A DNA stretch of 64,000 nucleotides, from contig JBNKVT010000002.1 of the NCBI GenBank assembly GCA_050299335.1, positions 33,629 to 97,628 on the forward strand, read 5' to 3'. The stretch's first letter is position 1, and every line of letters starts with the position of its first letter. A model generated the notes under the pieces. That model searched no databases, was not told the DNA's origin, and saw only the letters and a program-made list of their open reading frames with translations. A program made the position numbers and the translations under genes. Shown in pieces: positions 1-8,930 of this stretch. The DNA comes from JBNKVT01 sp050299335. Lineage in GTDB: Bacteria; Pseudomonadota; Alphaproteobacteria; Rhodobacterales; Rhodobacteraceae.

Positions 1-372
1 ATCGGCGATGCCTATCGCCGGGTCCGTCTCGGCGTCGGCCATCCTGGCCACAAGGACGCGGTGCCGCGTTACGTCCTGCACGATTTCGCCAAGGCCGACG
101 AGGCCTGGCTGCGCGATGTCCTGGATGGCTGCGCCGAGGGTGCTCCGGACCTTGCCGCGGGTGATACGGGACGGTTTCTCAATGCCATCGCCAGGCGCAC
201 GGCCCCGGCCCGGTCCTCGACAGGGTCAAAGAACCCGGCAACCGCGCCGGTACCGGAGCGGCAGCAGGACCGGAAACCCGTGGCACCGGAATCCACAGGA
301 CCGGAACCCACAGCGGCCGATCCCGACACCCGCTCGCCGCTCCAACGCCTCATGGACCGGTTCGCGAAATGA
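1..372 (+). CDS. pth: Peptidyl-tRNA hydrolase, 3' part (5' end outside window)
   Basis: Reading frame 1 is open from the first base to the TGA at 370-372 and encodes the last 123 residues of a protein. The segment YRRVRLGVGHPGHKD matches the conserved C-terminal part of peptidyl-tRNA hydrolase, which frees tRNA from peptidyl-tRNA that drops off ribosomes. Behind the conserved domain lies a Pro/Ala/Arg-rich tail of about 60 residues, a low-complexity extension that I recall from Rhodobacterales Pth proteins. The catalytic His and Asp lie upstream of the window. The stop codon overlaps the start of the next gene by four bases (ATGA). Confidence 0.85.
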   Translation: MGDAYRRVRLGVGHPGHKDAVPRYVLHDFAKADEAWLRDVLDGCAEGAPDLAAGDTGRFLNAIARRTAPARSSTGSKNPATAPVPERQQDRKPVAPESTGPEPTAADPDTRSPLQRLMDRFAK

Positions 373-1109
373 TCCGGCGGCTGGTCCGTTTCGCTTCCTT
401 CCTCTGCCTCATGGCCATCGCCGCCGCCATTGCCGGCATCGCCGCCTTCGCCCGGCCGCAGCCGTTCTTTGCCCATTCCCGGAACCTCGGCCCGGTCACG
501 ATCCACGCGACCCACCCGATCCCGCCCACCGCCGATGCGGTGCTGGCCGATATCTCGTCCCGGCTGAATGCCAGCCCGCTCGGCCCCGCCGAGGGGCCGT
601 TCAACCTGTTCGTCGCCGGAGAGGGCTGGCGCTGGAAGGTCTATTTCGGTCTCGCGCCATATGCCGGCGGGCTGGTCTTCTATCCGGTCTCGGGCAATGG
701 CGGCTTTCTTGCCGGGGCGGATTTCGACCAGGGGCGGCTCATCAAACACGGGCGAACCATCGGCCCGCCCCGCACCCTGGCCTATTACGGCACCCATGAA
801 CTGACCCATGTGCTGGTCGGCCAACGGGTCGGCGCGATCCGGTTTCACACCATGCCCGACTGGGTCCGCGAGGGTCTGGCCGATTACGTCGCCCTCGGCC
901 CGGTCGATATTGCCGCCATTGACGCCCTGCTCGGGGACAGACCGGTCACCCGGGCCGACATGGACCGTCACGGGGTCTATATCCGCAAGCGGATGCTGGT
1001 CACCTGGGCGCTCGATCATGCCGGTTGGGGGCTCGACCGGCTGCTCGCCTCCGACCTCACCGACGCCGAGGCGCTTGCGGCCATGCGCAGGGAACAGGAG
1101 GCATCTTGA
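369..1109 (+). CDS. Membrane-anchored zinc metallopeptidase-like protein (HEXXH, gluzincin type)
   Basis: A protein of 246 residues. One hydrophobic segment (about residues 8-28) acts as a signal anchor, so the domain should face the periplasm. H143-E-L-T-H147 is a zinc-binding HEXXH motif, followed 20 residues later by E168 in WVREGLADY. This HEXXH-x20-E spacing is that of gluzincin (MA clan) peptidases such as the peptidase MA family. The substrate is unknown. It is translationally coupled to pth through an ATGA overlap and to the DUF2332 gene through a TTGA overlap. The catalytic residues are intact, so it is probably an active peptidase, but no specific family name is certain. Confidence 0.72.
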   Translation: MIRRLVRFASFLCLMAIAAAIAGIAAFARPQPFFAHSRNLGPVTIHATHPIPPTADAVLADISSRLNASPLGPAEGPFNLFVAGEGWRWKVYFGLAPYAGGLVFYPVSGNGGFLAGADFDQGRLIKHGRTIGPPRTLAYYGTHELTHVLVGQRVGAIRFHTMPDWVREGLADYVALGPVDIAAIDALLGDRPVTRADMDRHGVYIRKRMLVTWALDHAGWGLDRLLASDLTDAEALAAMRREQEAS

Positions 1110-2155
1110 TAAACGCCCATGGAGCTTTTCACGCCCAAGCGGAGCATTGCGACGATCTCGGCTCGGGTTTCACGGCCCGACTGATGCGGCTGGCCGGGGA
1201 TCGCCTGACGGCGGATACGGCGGTCGGGGCGCATATAATCGATTGGCCCGGCAACGCCTCGCACCGCGCCGATGCCGTACCCTTGCGCCTTGCCGGTGCG
1301 CTTCATGCCCTGGCCCGGGCCGGTCGCGCCAGTCTGGCGGAGGTCTATCCTCCCAATGACCGCGCGGTTGCCGATGATCGCCTCTGGCACGCGGTCGAAG
1401 CCGCGATGGCAAGCGAGGCCGGGTTCATTCTCGACCGGATGACCTCACCGCCCCAGACCAACGAAGTTCGCCGCCTCAGCGCGCTCTATCCCGGGTTCCT
1501 CTGCGTGGCCGACCGGACCGGCCTGCCGCTTGTCTCCAGCGAAATCGGTGCCTCGGCTGGGCTCAACATGCGCTGGCCGCGCTATGCCTACCATCTTGGC
1601 GGGCTGAGCTTCGGCGACCCGGTCTCTCCCGTCCGGCTGGAGCCCGACTGGCAAGGGCCGCCTCCGCCCGATATCCGGATCGTGCCTATCGAAACCGCCG
1701 GTTGCGACCGGTCGCCCCTCGACCCGCGCAATCCCGAACATGTCAACCTGCTCCTGAGCTATATCTGGGCCGACCAGTCCGACCGTTTGGCCCGGACCGA
1801 GGCGGCCCTGGCGATCGCCGCATCGGACGGCGGCACTGTGGAACGGGCCGATGCGCTCGACTTTCTGGCCCGCCGCCTGGCAAAGCGCAGGGACGGGGCC
1901 GCGCATGTCGTCACCCATTCGATCGTCTGGCAGTACCTCCCCGACGCGGCGCAAGCGCGTGTGGCCGCACTTATCACCGAGGCCGGGTCGAGGGCCACGC
2001 CTACCGCGCCGCTCGCCTGGCTGCGCATGGAGGGCGACGGCGGCGCGCCGGGGGCCGCGATCACCCTGACCCTCTGGCCGGAGGGGCGGGAGCAGGTGAT
2101 CGGACGGGTGGATTTCCATGGGCGCTGGGTCGACTGGCACGGATGGGAGGCTTGA
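1106..2155 (+). CDS. DUF2332 family protein
   Basis: 349 residues when read from the TTG at 1106. That start has an AGGAGG Shine-Dalgarno sequence at 1096-1101 and overlaps the upstream stop by four bases. The ORF can be extended upstream to an ATG at 1025, but this would overlap the peptidase gene by 85 bp, so TTG is preferred. The sequence carries features of the uncharacterised DUF2332 family: YPPND near residue 80, SSEIGASAGLNMRWPRY near residue 150, and the C-terminal WHG. No signal peptide or membrane segment is visible. Function unknown; it is co-transcribed with the peptidase and the aldehyde dehydrogenase. Confidence 0.75.
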   Translation: MINAHGAFHAQAEHCDDLGSGFTARLMRLAGDRLTADTAVGAHIIDWPGNASHRADAVPLRLAGALHALARAGRASLAEVYPPNDRAVADDRLWHAVEAAMASEAGFILDRMTSPPQTNEVRRLSALYPGFLCVADRTGLPLVSSEIGASAGLNMRWPRYAYHLGGLSFGDPVSPVRLEPDWQGPPPPDIRIVPIETAGCDRSPLDPRNPEHVNLLLSYIWADQSDRLARTEAALAIAASDGGTVERADALDFLARRLAKRRDGAAHVVTHSIVWQYLPDAAQARVAALITEAGSRATPTAPLAWLRMEGDGGAPGAAITLTLWPEGREQVIGRVDFHGRWVDWHGWEA

Positions 2156-2182
2156 AGGATGACGCGCGGGGAGGTGTGAAAC

Positions 2183-3625
2183 ATGGATGACCTCTGGTTC
2201 GAGCCGACGGAATGTCTCATCGCCGGGCACTGGAAGCCCGCGCGACGGACCCTGAGCGTCGAGGACCCTTCGACCGGCACAAGGATTGCCGATATTGCAC
2301 GATGCGATGCTCCCGATATCGACGCGGCGGTCACCGCGGCCCGCGCAGCCCTGGAGGGTGACTGGGGCCGGATGACAGCTGCCGAGCGTGGCCGGGTTCT
2401 GGCGCGGATCGGCAGGCTGGTGGAAGGGCGGATCGACCAATTGGCCCTGATCGAGGCGCGCGATGTCGGCAAGCCGCTGACCCAGGCGCGGGCGGATGCA
2501 GTGGCGCTGGCGCGGTATATGGAATTCTATGGCGGGGCGGCGGACAAGGTCATGGGCGAGACCATTCCCTATCTGGACGGCTACACGGTCTATACCTTGC
2601 GCGAACCCCATGGGGTGACCGGGCATATCATCCCCTGGAACTACCCGATGCAGATCATCGGCCGCTCGGTCGGGGCGGCCCTGGCGATGGGCAATGCCTG
2701 CGTGCTGAAACCGGCCGAGGAAGCCGCGCTGACTGCCCTGGCCTTCGCGCGGCTGGCCGAAGAGGCCGGGTTGCCTGCCGGAGCGCTGAACGTGGTGCCG
2801 GGGCTGGGCGAGGAGGCCGGGGCGGCGCTGGCGGGGCATCCCGGGGTGGACCATGTCTCTTTCACCGGCTCGGTGGCCACCGGGGCGCGGGTGCAGGCTA
2901 CGGCTGGACGGAATGTGGTGCCCGTGACACTGGAACTGGGTGGCAAGTCGGCGCAGCTGGTCTTCGCCGATGCCGATCTGGAGACGGCGCTGCCGTTTCT
3001 GGTGGGCCCCGGCGTTCAGAATGCCGGGCAGACCTGTTCGGCGGCCGCGCGTATCCTGGTGGAAGAGGCAATCTGGGACGAGGTCCAGGAGACGATGGCC
3101 GCCCGTTACAAGGCGATGCTTGTGGGGGCGGCGCTGGACGATCTCGATCTCGGACCGCTGATCTCGGCGAAGCAAAAACAGGTGGTCGCTGGATATCTGG
3201 GCCAGGTTCCGGCAGACCGGATCGTCGCCGAAGGACGGATTGCGGAGGGGGCGCCTGAGGGCGGGCATTACCAGGCGCCGGTGCTGATCGCCGGGATCGG
3301 GCCGGAGCATGTGCTGGCGCAGGAGGAAATCTTCGGCCCCGTACAGGTGCTGATCCCGTTCCGGGATGAAGCGGAGGCGATCCGGATCGCCAACGGAACC
3401 GGCTACGGACTGGTCGCCTCGGTCTGGAGCGCGGACGGAGGACGGCAGATGCGGCTGGCAAAGCGGCTCCGGGCCGGGCAGGTCTTCGTGAACAATTACG
3501 GCGCCGGTGGCGGCGTGGAGCTACCCTTCGGCGGGGTCGGGAAGTCGGGGCATGGAAGGGAAAAAGGGTTCGAGGCCCTCTACGGGTTCTCGGCGCTGAA
3601 AACGGTGGCGGTGCGGCACGGTTGA
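2183..3625 (+). CDS. NAD(P)-dependent aldehyde dehydrogenase
   Basis: 480 residues, the usual length of the ALDH superfamily, oxidising an aldehyde to its acid in the cytoplasm. Family landmarks occur in order: PWNYPMQI near residue 152, FTGSVATG, the general base E251 in LELGGK, the catalytic C285 in GQTCSA, EEIFGPV, and PFGGVGKSGHGREKG at the C-terminus. The start is the ATG at 2183, with GGGGAGG about 6 nt upstream. It sits 27 bp behind the DUF2332 gene and probably belongs to the same operon. Resemblance is to betaine-aldehyde or gamma-aminobutyraldehyde-type dehydrogenases, but the substrate cannot be assigned from sequence alone. Confidence 0.9.
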   Translation: MDDLWFEPTECLIAGHWKPARRTLSVEDPSTGTRIADIARCDAPDIDAAVTAARAALEGDWGRMTAAERGRVLARIGRLVEGRIDQLALIEARDVGKPLTQARADAVALARYMEFYGGAADKVMGETIPYLDGYTVYTLREPHGVTGHIIPWNYPMQIIGRSVGAALAMGNACVLKPAEEAALTALAFARLAEEAGLPAGALNVVPGLGEEAGAALAGHPGVDHVSFTGSVATGARVQATAGRNVVPVTLELGGKSAQLVFADADLETALPFLVGPGVQNAGQTCSAAARILVEEAIWDEVQETMAARYKAMLVGAALDDLDLGPLISAKQKQVVAGYLGQVPADRIVAEGRIAEGAPEGGHYQAPVLIAGIGPEHVLAQEEIFGPVQVLIPFRDEAEAIRIANGTGYGLVASVWSADGGRQMRLAKRLRAGQVFVNNYGAGGGVELPFGGVGKSGHGREKGFEALYGFSALKTVAVRHG

Positions 3626-3687
3626 AGCGAGGCGCGGAGGACGCGGCGGGGTCGCGTGTTCCGCGGGAACAGGGTCCGGGGCAGACG

Positions 3688-4389
3688 TCAGGGGTCCAGT
3701 CTAGCCGCCGCGAGGATGGGGCCGTGATTGACAGACTGCACGATCACCGCGACCGGCCCAGCCACATTCTCGACGCGGAGGGACTTGTCGGAATTTCCGT
3801 CCCAGGTCCCGAGGCGGATGACCGAACCGACGATATAGGAATAAAGCACCGTGCGCCCGGCATTCTCCCCCCGTTCGATCATTACTTCGGAATCGGGCTG
3901 GTAAGTGACCAGCAGGATGTCTGCCTCCGACACCGCAGCGCCATTGGGGTGGACGAGGACAGTCAGCCCGCCTCCGCTCCTTTCGACCTGCACGCGCGCG
4001 CTGGGGGTGGCGGACGCGTGGGCGCCGATGGCGGCGAGGATCATGTCCCGCTTGTGACCGACCACCGATTCCGCCCCCTGGACCACGAGCTCCGGCGTGA
4101 AGACGGTGCGGCGGTGGCCAGAATGGGCATAGGCTTTCTGGCGGCGGGTGAAGGCGGGCGAGGCGAAGTCGTCCTTCCAGCCGAGATAGTCCCAGTAATC
4201 GACATGGAACGCCATGGCGATGACATTCTCGCGGCGTCCGAACTCGGTCAGGAGCGCATCGGCTGGCGGGCAGGAGGAACAGCCCTGCGAGGTGAACAAT
4301 TCGATCACCACCGGATTGGATTGGGCCATGGCGGCAGGTCCGTGGAACAGTGCGAAAAACGCGGCGCAAAGGATGGTAGACAGACGCAT
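3688..4389 (-). CDS. Secreted DUF1223 family protein (thioredoxin-like)
   Basis: 233 residues with a clear signal peptide (cleavage after about residue 22, AMAQS). The mature N-terminus VIELFTSQGCSSCPPAD is the hallmark of DUF1223, a thioredoxin-like fold with a CxxC pair (C-S-S-C). DYWDYLGW and YTPEL-like segments (here FTPELVV) follow, as expected for the family. The exact biochemical role is unknown; a periplasmic redox or metal-related function is plausible. It is a single gene convergent with the aldehyde dehydrogenase (62 bp between the ends). The start is the ATG at 4389. Confidence 0.82.
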   Translation of the reverse strand: MRLSTILCAAFFALFHGPAAMAQSNPVVIELFTSQGCSSCPPADALLTEFGRRENVIAMAFHVDYWDYLGWKDDFASPAFTRRQKAYAHSGHRRTVFTPELVVQGAESVVGHKRDMILAAIGAHASATPSARVQVERSGGGLTVLVHPNGAAVSEADILLVTYQPDSEVMIERGENAGRTVLYSYIVGSVIRLGTWDGNSDKSLRVENVAGPVAVIVQSVNHGPILAAARLDP

Positions 4390-4819
4390 GAGGTTTCCTG
4401 ATGGTTCGGGTCCTCAATAGGTCTTTCGCCGCCCTCGTGCCAGTCAAGCCTTTGCGAGCGGGATGTCATCAAGGCGCGATGGTGCAAAAGGGAAACGGCG
4501 CTATCAACACCCGGAGCGTTTTGCGCCTGAACGGAGTCACATATTCATTCAAACCCGCGAGGCGGCGATTGCATCGCAAATGCGTCTCAAGGCTTGGAGT
4601 GAATTCGATCTGGCGCAAAATGCTCCAATCCAAGGACCAGATCCACATCGGCAGGCGTTTGAGAGCCCGTGGCGCCAGCCACGGCGACCGGGCCCAACGG
4701 GAGCCGAGCCCCTGAACGGGGGCGAGAGCGACGGGCGGGAGCCGACCTCTCGGGAAAAGCGATGGTGCCGGCGGAGCATGGGCCCCGGCCCGGGATTGGT
4801 GCCGGGCCGGGGCGGGGGG
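4390..4819. other. 430-bp intergenic region, no gene recognised
   Basis: This stretch lies between the start of the DUF1223 gene and the end of the Gfo/Idh gene. About 4480-4640 is visibly less GC-rich than the flanks. It should hold the DUF1223 promoter, but no convincing -35/-10 pair stands out. 4675-4745 is rich in short GC palindromes. No open frame here has coding character. A GC-rich hairpin at 4782-4813 closes the region. Confidence 0.5.
4782..4813 (-). terminator. GC-rich hairpin behind the carbohydrate locus
   Basis: GCCCCGGCCC at 4782-4791 pairs perfectly with GGGCCGGGGC at 4804-4813 over a 12-nt loop. It lies 6 bp beyond the stop codon of the last gene of the leftward carbohydrate operon. 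There is no U-run, so it is either a Rho-dependent end or an mRNA 3' stabiliser rather than a textbook intrinsic terminator. Confidence 0.5.
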
Positions 4820-5992
4820 TCAGAGCTTGGTCCAGGCGGCGTTCTTGGACGAAGACCTGACGCAGGCGTCGATGAACTTCATCCCCTCGATGCCGTCGTC
4901 GATCCCCGGGAACTGGACCCCGGCGGGCGGCTTGCCCTTTCCGGCGCGGGCAGCGCGAATGGCGGCGGCGGCCTCGGTGTAGATATTGGCGAAGCCCTCC
5001 AGGTAGCCTTCGGGATGACCGCCGGGAATGCGGGTGACGCGCTCCGCCGCCTTCCCTGCCCCTGCCCCGCCGCGGGTGATCAGTTGTTTCGGTTTCCCGA
5101 AAGGCGTGTACCAGAGGTAGTTGGGGTCGGCCTGCACCCATTCGATGCCGCCCTTGGTGCCGTAGACCCGCAGTTTCAGCCCGTTCTCGTGGCCCGGCGC
5201 CACCTGGGAGGCCCAGAGCATCCCCTTTGCCCCGCCCTTGAAGCGCAGCATGGCGTTGACATTGTCATCCAGCTTGCGGCCCTTGACGAAACTGTCGAGA
5301 TCGCAGGACAGCGCCTCGAGTTCCAGGCCGGTGACGAAGCGGGCGAGGTTGTAGGCGTGCGTCCCGATATCGCCGACGCAGCCGCCCGCGCCGGAGCGTT
5401 TGGGGTCGGTGCGCCAGTCGGCCTGTTTCTGGCCGGTTTTCTCCAGCGGTTCGGTGAGCCAGTCCTGGGGGTATTCCGCCTGCACGAGGCGGAGGTCGCC
5501 GAGTTGGCCTTTCTGCACCATCTCCTGCGCTTGCCGGATCATCGGATAGCCGGTGTAGTTGTGGGTGAGGATGAAGAGCTTGCCGGAGGATTTCACCGCC
5601 TTCTCGATCTTCTTGCCGTCGGCTAGCGTCGAGGCCAAGGGCTTGTCGCAGATCACATGGATGCCCGCCTTGAGGAAGGCCACGGCAGGGCCTGCGTGGA
5701 CGTGGTTGGGAGTGACGATGGCGACGGCCTCGATCCCGTCCTCGCGCTTGGCCTCGGCCTTGGCCATTTCTTCCCACGAGCCGTAGGCGCGGTCGGGGTC
5801 GATGCCGAGTTCCTTTGCCGAATCCTTCGATTTCTTTGCCGTGGACGAGAAAGCCCCCGCCACCAGATCATAGTTCCCGTCGATGCGGGCGGCGATGCGG
5901 TGGACGGCGCCGATAAAGGCTCCCTGCCCGCCGCCGACCATGCCGAGACGGATGGGGGCTGACTTTGCGTCGGCTCTGCCTTGGATTGCCAT
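4820..5992 (-). CDS. Gfo/Idh/MocA family sugar oxidoreductase (first copy)
   Basis: 390 residues. A Rossmann nucleotide-binding motif GMVGGGQGAFIG lies near residue 18, and CDKPLA (the family EKP motif, with Asp for Glu) near residue 125. GDIGTHAYNLARF contains the conserved Asp and catalytic-type His of active dehydrogenases. Members oxidise or epimerise sugars and glycosides with NAD(P). The start ATG at 5992 has a strong GGGAGGA site. It is the last gene of the carbohydrate locus and directly follows a TIM-barrel isomerase gene, the same pairing as genes 11336-12091/10184-11320. A 259-bp gap with repeats separates it from that gene. Substrate unknown. Confidence 0.88.
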   Translation of the reverse strand: MAIQGRADAKSAPIRLGMVGGGQGAFIGAVHRIAARIDGNYDLVAGAFSSTAKKSKDSAKELGIDPDRAYGSWEEMAKAEAKREDGIEAVAIVTPNHVHAGPAVAFLKAGIHVICDKPLASTLADGKKIEKAVKSSGKLFILTHNYTGYPMIRQAQEMVQKGQLGDLRLVQAEYPQDWLTEPLEKTGQKQADWRTDPKRSGAGGCVGDIGTHAYNLARFVTGLELEALSCDLDSFVKGRKLDDNVNAMLRFKGGAKGMLWASQVAPGHENGLKLRVYGTKGGIEWVQADPNYLWYTPFGKPKQLITRGGAGAGKAAERVTRIPGGHPEGYLEGFANIYTEAAAAIRAARAGKGKPPAGVQFPGIDDGIEGMKFIDACVRSSSKNAAWTKL

Positions 5993-6105
5993 ATTTTGTT
6001 CCTCCCTTTGGGCGATGGTGCGGATGTCTGCGGCGACTTCCGGTGCCAGCTTTACGATTGATCAGATTTCGTTGTTTCCCATTCCGTGCTCTTGGCTACC
6101 TCCGG

Positions 6106-6211
6106 CCACCCCTCTCCCCCAACCCCTGTCCCAGAGGGAGAGGGGAGGCGCGTCGCGGCGAGGTCGGGATTCCCCCCTCCCGCTGGGAGGGGGGTCAGGG
6201 GGGAGGTTTGG
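6106..6211. repeat. Dispersed GC-rich palindromic repeat, inverted pair (family P, copy 1)
   Basis: Two facing units. 6169-6211 consists of a C-run, CTGGGAGGGGGG and GGGGGGAGGTTT. 6106-6150 is a related unit in the opposite direction. Units of the same design occur at 38603-38646 and 61113-61154, differing by only a few bases. All copies lie between genes. They form stable hairpins and behave like REP-type elements. Confidence 0.7.
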
Positions 6212-6251
6212 CCTGAGGTCCAGAACTGATGCCATCCGAAGCCAGTCTCCC

Positions 6252-7307
6252 TCAGATCCCCATCATCCGGCGCAGCTGGTCGCGGTCGGTCTCGCCACCG
6301 GCGAAGTCGTCGAAGGCCTTGGTGGTGACCTCGATGATGTGCTCGGTGATGAAGGGCGCGCCCTCTGCCGCGCCCTGTTCCGGTGATTTCAGGCAGCATT
6401 CCCATTCCAGCACCGCCCAGCGGTCGTAATTGTACTGCGCCAGTTTCGAGAAGATGCCCTTGAAATCCACCTGCCCGTCGCCGAGCGAGCGGAAGCGCCC
6501 TGCCCTTTCGGTCCAGCCGGCATAGCCGGAATAGACGCCCTGACGGCCCGTGGGGTTAAACTCGGCGTCCTTGACGTGATAGGCCGAGATGCGTTCGTGA
6601 TAGATGTCGATGAAGGCGAGATAGTCGAGCTGTTGCAGCACGAAATGGCTGGGATCGTAGTTGATCATGGCGCGCCTGTGGCCGCCGACGGCGTCGAGGA
6701 ACATCTCGAAGGTGGTGCCGTCGAACACATCCTCGCCAGGGTGGATTTCGTAACCGACATCGCAGCCCGCATCCTCGTAGGCGTCGAGGATGGGTTTCCA
6801 GCGGCGGCCCAGTTCGGCGAAGGCCTCCTCGATCAATCCGGGCGGGCGCTGCGGCCATGGGTAGAGGTAAGGAAACGCCAGCGAGCCGGTGAAGGACACC
6901 GACCCGGATAGGCCGAGATGCTTCGACGCCTTGGCCGTCTTCAGCATCTGGTCCACCGCCCATGCCTGACGGGCTTTCGGGTTGCCATGCACCGAAGCCG
7001 GTGCAAAGGCGTCGAATTGTTCGTCATAGGCCGGGTTGACCGCGACCAACTGGCCCTGCAGATGGGTCGACAATTCGGTGATCGTCAGCCCGTGATCGGC
7101 GCAGATGCCCTTGACCTCGTCGCAATAGGTCTGGCTGTCGGCGGCCTTGTCGAGATCGAAGAGCCGCCCGTCCCATGTCGGGATCTGCACGCCCTTGTAG
7201 CCCAACCCGGCCATGTACTCGGTAATCGCCGGCAGGCTGTTATAAGGCGCTTCGTCGCCCGCGAACTGCGCGAGAAAAATCGCCGGGCCCTTGATATTCG
7301 TTGCCAT
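6252..7307 (-). CDS. Sugar phosphate isomerase/epimerase-like TIM-barrel protein (first copy)
   Basis: 351 residues of the xylose-isomerase-like/AP-endonuclease-2 TIM-barrel family, longer than the usual 250-290. Metal-site segments are visible: YEIHPGEDVFDG near residue 190, NYDPSHFVLQQLDYLAFI, YHVKDAEF, and the terminal LEWECCL. No signal peptide, so it is cytoplasmic. The ATG at 7307 has GGGAGGGA upstream. It lies 21 bp behind the GH43 gene and is followed by a Gfo/Idh gene. In characterised pathways such pairs act on oxidised (keto) sugars or inositols as isomerases, epimerases or eliminases. The exact reaction here is unknown. Confidence 0.82.
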   Translation of the reverse strand: MATNIKGPAIFLAQFAGDEAPYNSLPAITEYMAGLGYKGVQIPTWDGRLFDLDKAADSQTYCDEVKGICADHGLTITELSTHLQGQLVAVNPAYDEQFDAFAPASVHGNPKARQAWAVDQMLKTAKASKHLGLSGSVSFTGSLAFPYLYPWPQRPPGLIEEAFAELGRRWKPILDAYEDAGCDVGYEIHPGEDVFDGTTFEMFLDAVGGHRRAMINYDPSHFVLQQLDYLAFIDIYHERISAYHVKDAEFNPTGRQGVYSGYAGWTERAGRFRSLGDGQVDFKGIFSKLAQYNYDRWAVLEWECCLKSPEQGAAEGAPFITEHIIEVTTKAFDDFAGGETDRDQLRRMMGI

Positions 7308-7328
7308 GTCTTCCCTCCCTTGACCCGC

Positions 7329-8930
7329 TTATTGCGGGATGTAGTTGAAATAGTCGAAATCCGCCGGCTGGCCGCGTCCCGAGGTGTCGAAAGCCGCCAT
7401 GCCGACGAAACCGCCCGTGAACGAGGCGTGTTCGCCGCGGCCAGCCTCGTCCGAGACGATGCTGGCGTCAAGTTCCGGCCCGATGGCGATCCATTCATTG
7501 CCGGTGCGGTAGAAGAACTGCATCCGCTCGTTCTCGACATCGGCGGCGAAGTCGATGGGGCCTTCGGGGATGGCGACCGGTTGGTCCATCGGGAAGGTGA
7601 GCTTGGAGTTCTCCCATTCGCCCTCGCAGGACAGGATCGACAGTGATCGTCCAACACCCGGATTGTCGGACAGCGCGAGGTAGTGGAACTTGTCGCGGTT
7701 GTAGTAGGAGACGAGACCGGCGGAGTGCTGGTAGGTTTCGGGGGTGAAGGATGAAAGCCGCGTCTCGATGCGGTACTTGAAATGCTCGATCCGACGCGCC
7801 ACCAGTGCCTGTTCGAACCACGAGCCGATGCTCTCGCGCCCGAAGAGGCGGAGGGCGGTACCGGTCATCTGGAAGATGCGGTCGGGGTACGGGGTGCGGA
7901 GCCACTGGAAGTCGGGCGGCAGGGTGTCGCCGGTGAAGACGGCTTCGACCGGGCGCGGCGGGTTGGGTTCGGGCGCACCTGCGGGGGCTTCGACCATCAG
8001 GGCCGGAACCATGCCACCATGAGCGAGCCTCAGCCAGCCATCCGCCCCCCAGACGCATTTCTGCAGGCCGGTTTCGCGGCCGAGGACGCAGGCTTTCACC
8101 CCGGGCAGAGGGCGGCCGCAGAGATGGGTGTGGTAGACTTCGCCCGAAGGGGTCTCGACATATTGCCCGTGGCCGGCCCGTTGCAGCGGGGCGTCGGGGG
8201 CGTCCTTGGAGGTCATCAGGAACCAGTCGGGATGAAGCTCGTAAGGCCCCCAGATATCGGTGGCGCGCGCCATGGTGACGGCGTGGTTGTAGCCGGTGCC
8301 GCCCTCGGCGGTGGTCATGTAGTAAAAGCCGTTCTTCTTGAACACATGCGGGCCTTCGACCAGACCGTGCGGGGAACCAGGAAAAACGTTCCGGATCTCG
8401 CCGATCAGTTTCTGCGTCTTCAGGTCCCATTCCTGCATCAGGATACCGTCGAAGGCGTGGTGCTTGGGCTTGCCGCCGACGCTGTCGGTGGTGTGCTTCC
8501 ACTGCATGTTCATGAAATACTTGCGCCCGTCCTCGTCATGGAAGAGCGAGGGATCGAAGCCCGAGGAATTGACATAGATGCGCTCGGACCAGTCGCCGTC
8601 GATGGTGGGGCTGGTGACGATGTAGTTGTGGGCGTCCTTGAAGTTGCCCTGCAGGCGCTTCACGTCGGTATAGACCAGCCAGAAGAGGCCGTCTGCGTAG
8701 GACAGGCACGGCGCCCAGATGCCGCAGCTGTCGGGATTGCCGCGCATGTCGAGCTGGTCGGGTCGGTTGAGGGGGCGCGCGACCAGGGTCCAGTTCACCA
8801 GGTCGCGGGAATGGTGAATCTGGACGCCGGGGAACCACTCGAAGGTGGAGGTGGCGATGTAATAGTCCTCGCCCACCCGGCAGATCGACGGGTCGGGGTT
8901 GAAGCCGGGGAGGATCGGATTCCGGATCAT
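7329..8930 (-). CDS. Glycoside hydrolase family 43 beta-xylosidase-like
   Basis: 533 residues read from the ATG at 8930, which overlaps the stop of the upstream gene (ATGA). An in-frame ATG nine bases earlier (8939) is possible. The N-terminal five-bladed propeller has the GH43 signatures NPILPGFNPDPSI (catalytic base Asp), SGFDPSLF (second Asp) and HGLVEGPHVF (general acid Glu). The last roughly 190 residues fit the concanavalin-like C-terminal domain of XynB-type beta-xylosidases (FEQALVARR, AGLVSYYNRDKFHYLAL). No signal peptide, so it should cleave imported oligosaccharides (xylosides or arabinosides) in the cytoplasm. It belongs to the LacI-linked transport/catabolic locus. Confidence 0.9.
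   Translation of the reverse strand: MIRNPILPGFNPDPSICRVGEDYYIATSTFEWFPGVQIHHSRDLVNWTLVARPLNRPDQLDMRGNPDSCGIWAPCLSYADGLFWLVYTDVKRLQGNFKDAHNYIVTSPTIDGDWSERIYVNSSGFDPSLFHDEDGRKYFMNMQWKHTTDSVGGKPKHHAFDGILMQEWDLKTQKLIGEIRNVFPGSPHGLVEGPHVFKKNGFYYMTTAEGGTGYNHAVTMARATDIWGPYELHPDWFLMTSKDAPDAPLQRAGHGQYVETPSGEVYHTHLCGRPLPGVKACVLGRETGLQKCVWGADGWLRLAHGGMVPALMVEAPAGAPEPNPPRPVEAVFTGDTLPPDFQWLRTPYPDRIFQMTGTALRLFGRESIGSWFEQALVARRIEHFKYRIETRLSSFTPETYQHSAGLVSYYNRDKFHYLALSDNPGVGRSLSILSCEGEWENSKLTFPMDQPVAIPEGPIDFAADVENERMQFFYRTGNEWIAIGPELDASIVSDEAGRGEHASFTGGFVGMAAFDTSGRGQPADFDYFNYIPQ

Noticed and set aside
8..799. Long Arg/Pro/Ser-rich open frames on the strand or frame opposite to real genes throughout the window
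   Set aside because: In GC-rich DNA stop codons are rare, so many long frames arise by chance. These have unnatural composition and overlap genes with clear family signatures.
6106..6211. CRISPR-like array in the C/G-rich repeats
   Set aside because: There are no regularly spaced identical repeats with unique spacers; the units are an inverted pair of hairpins.
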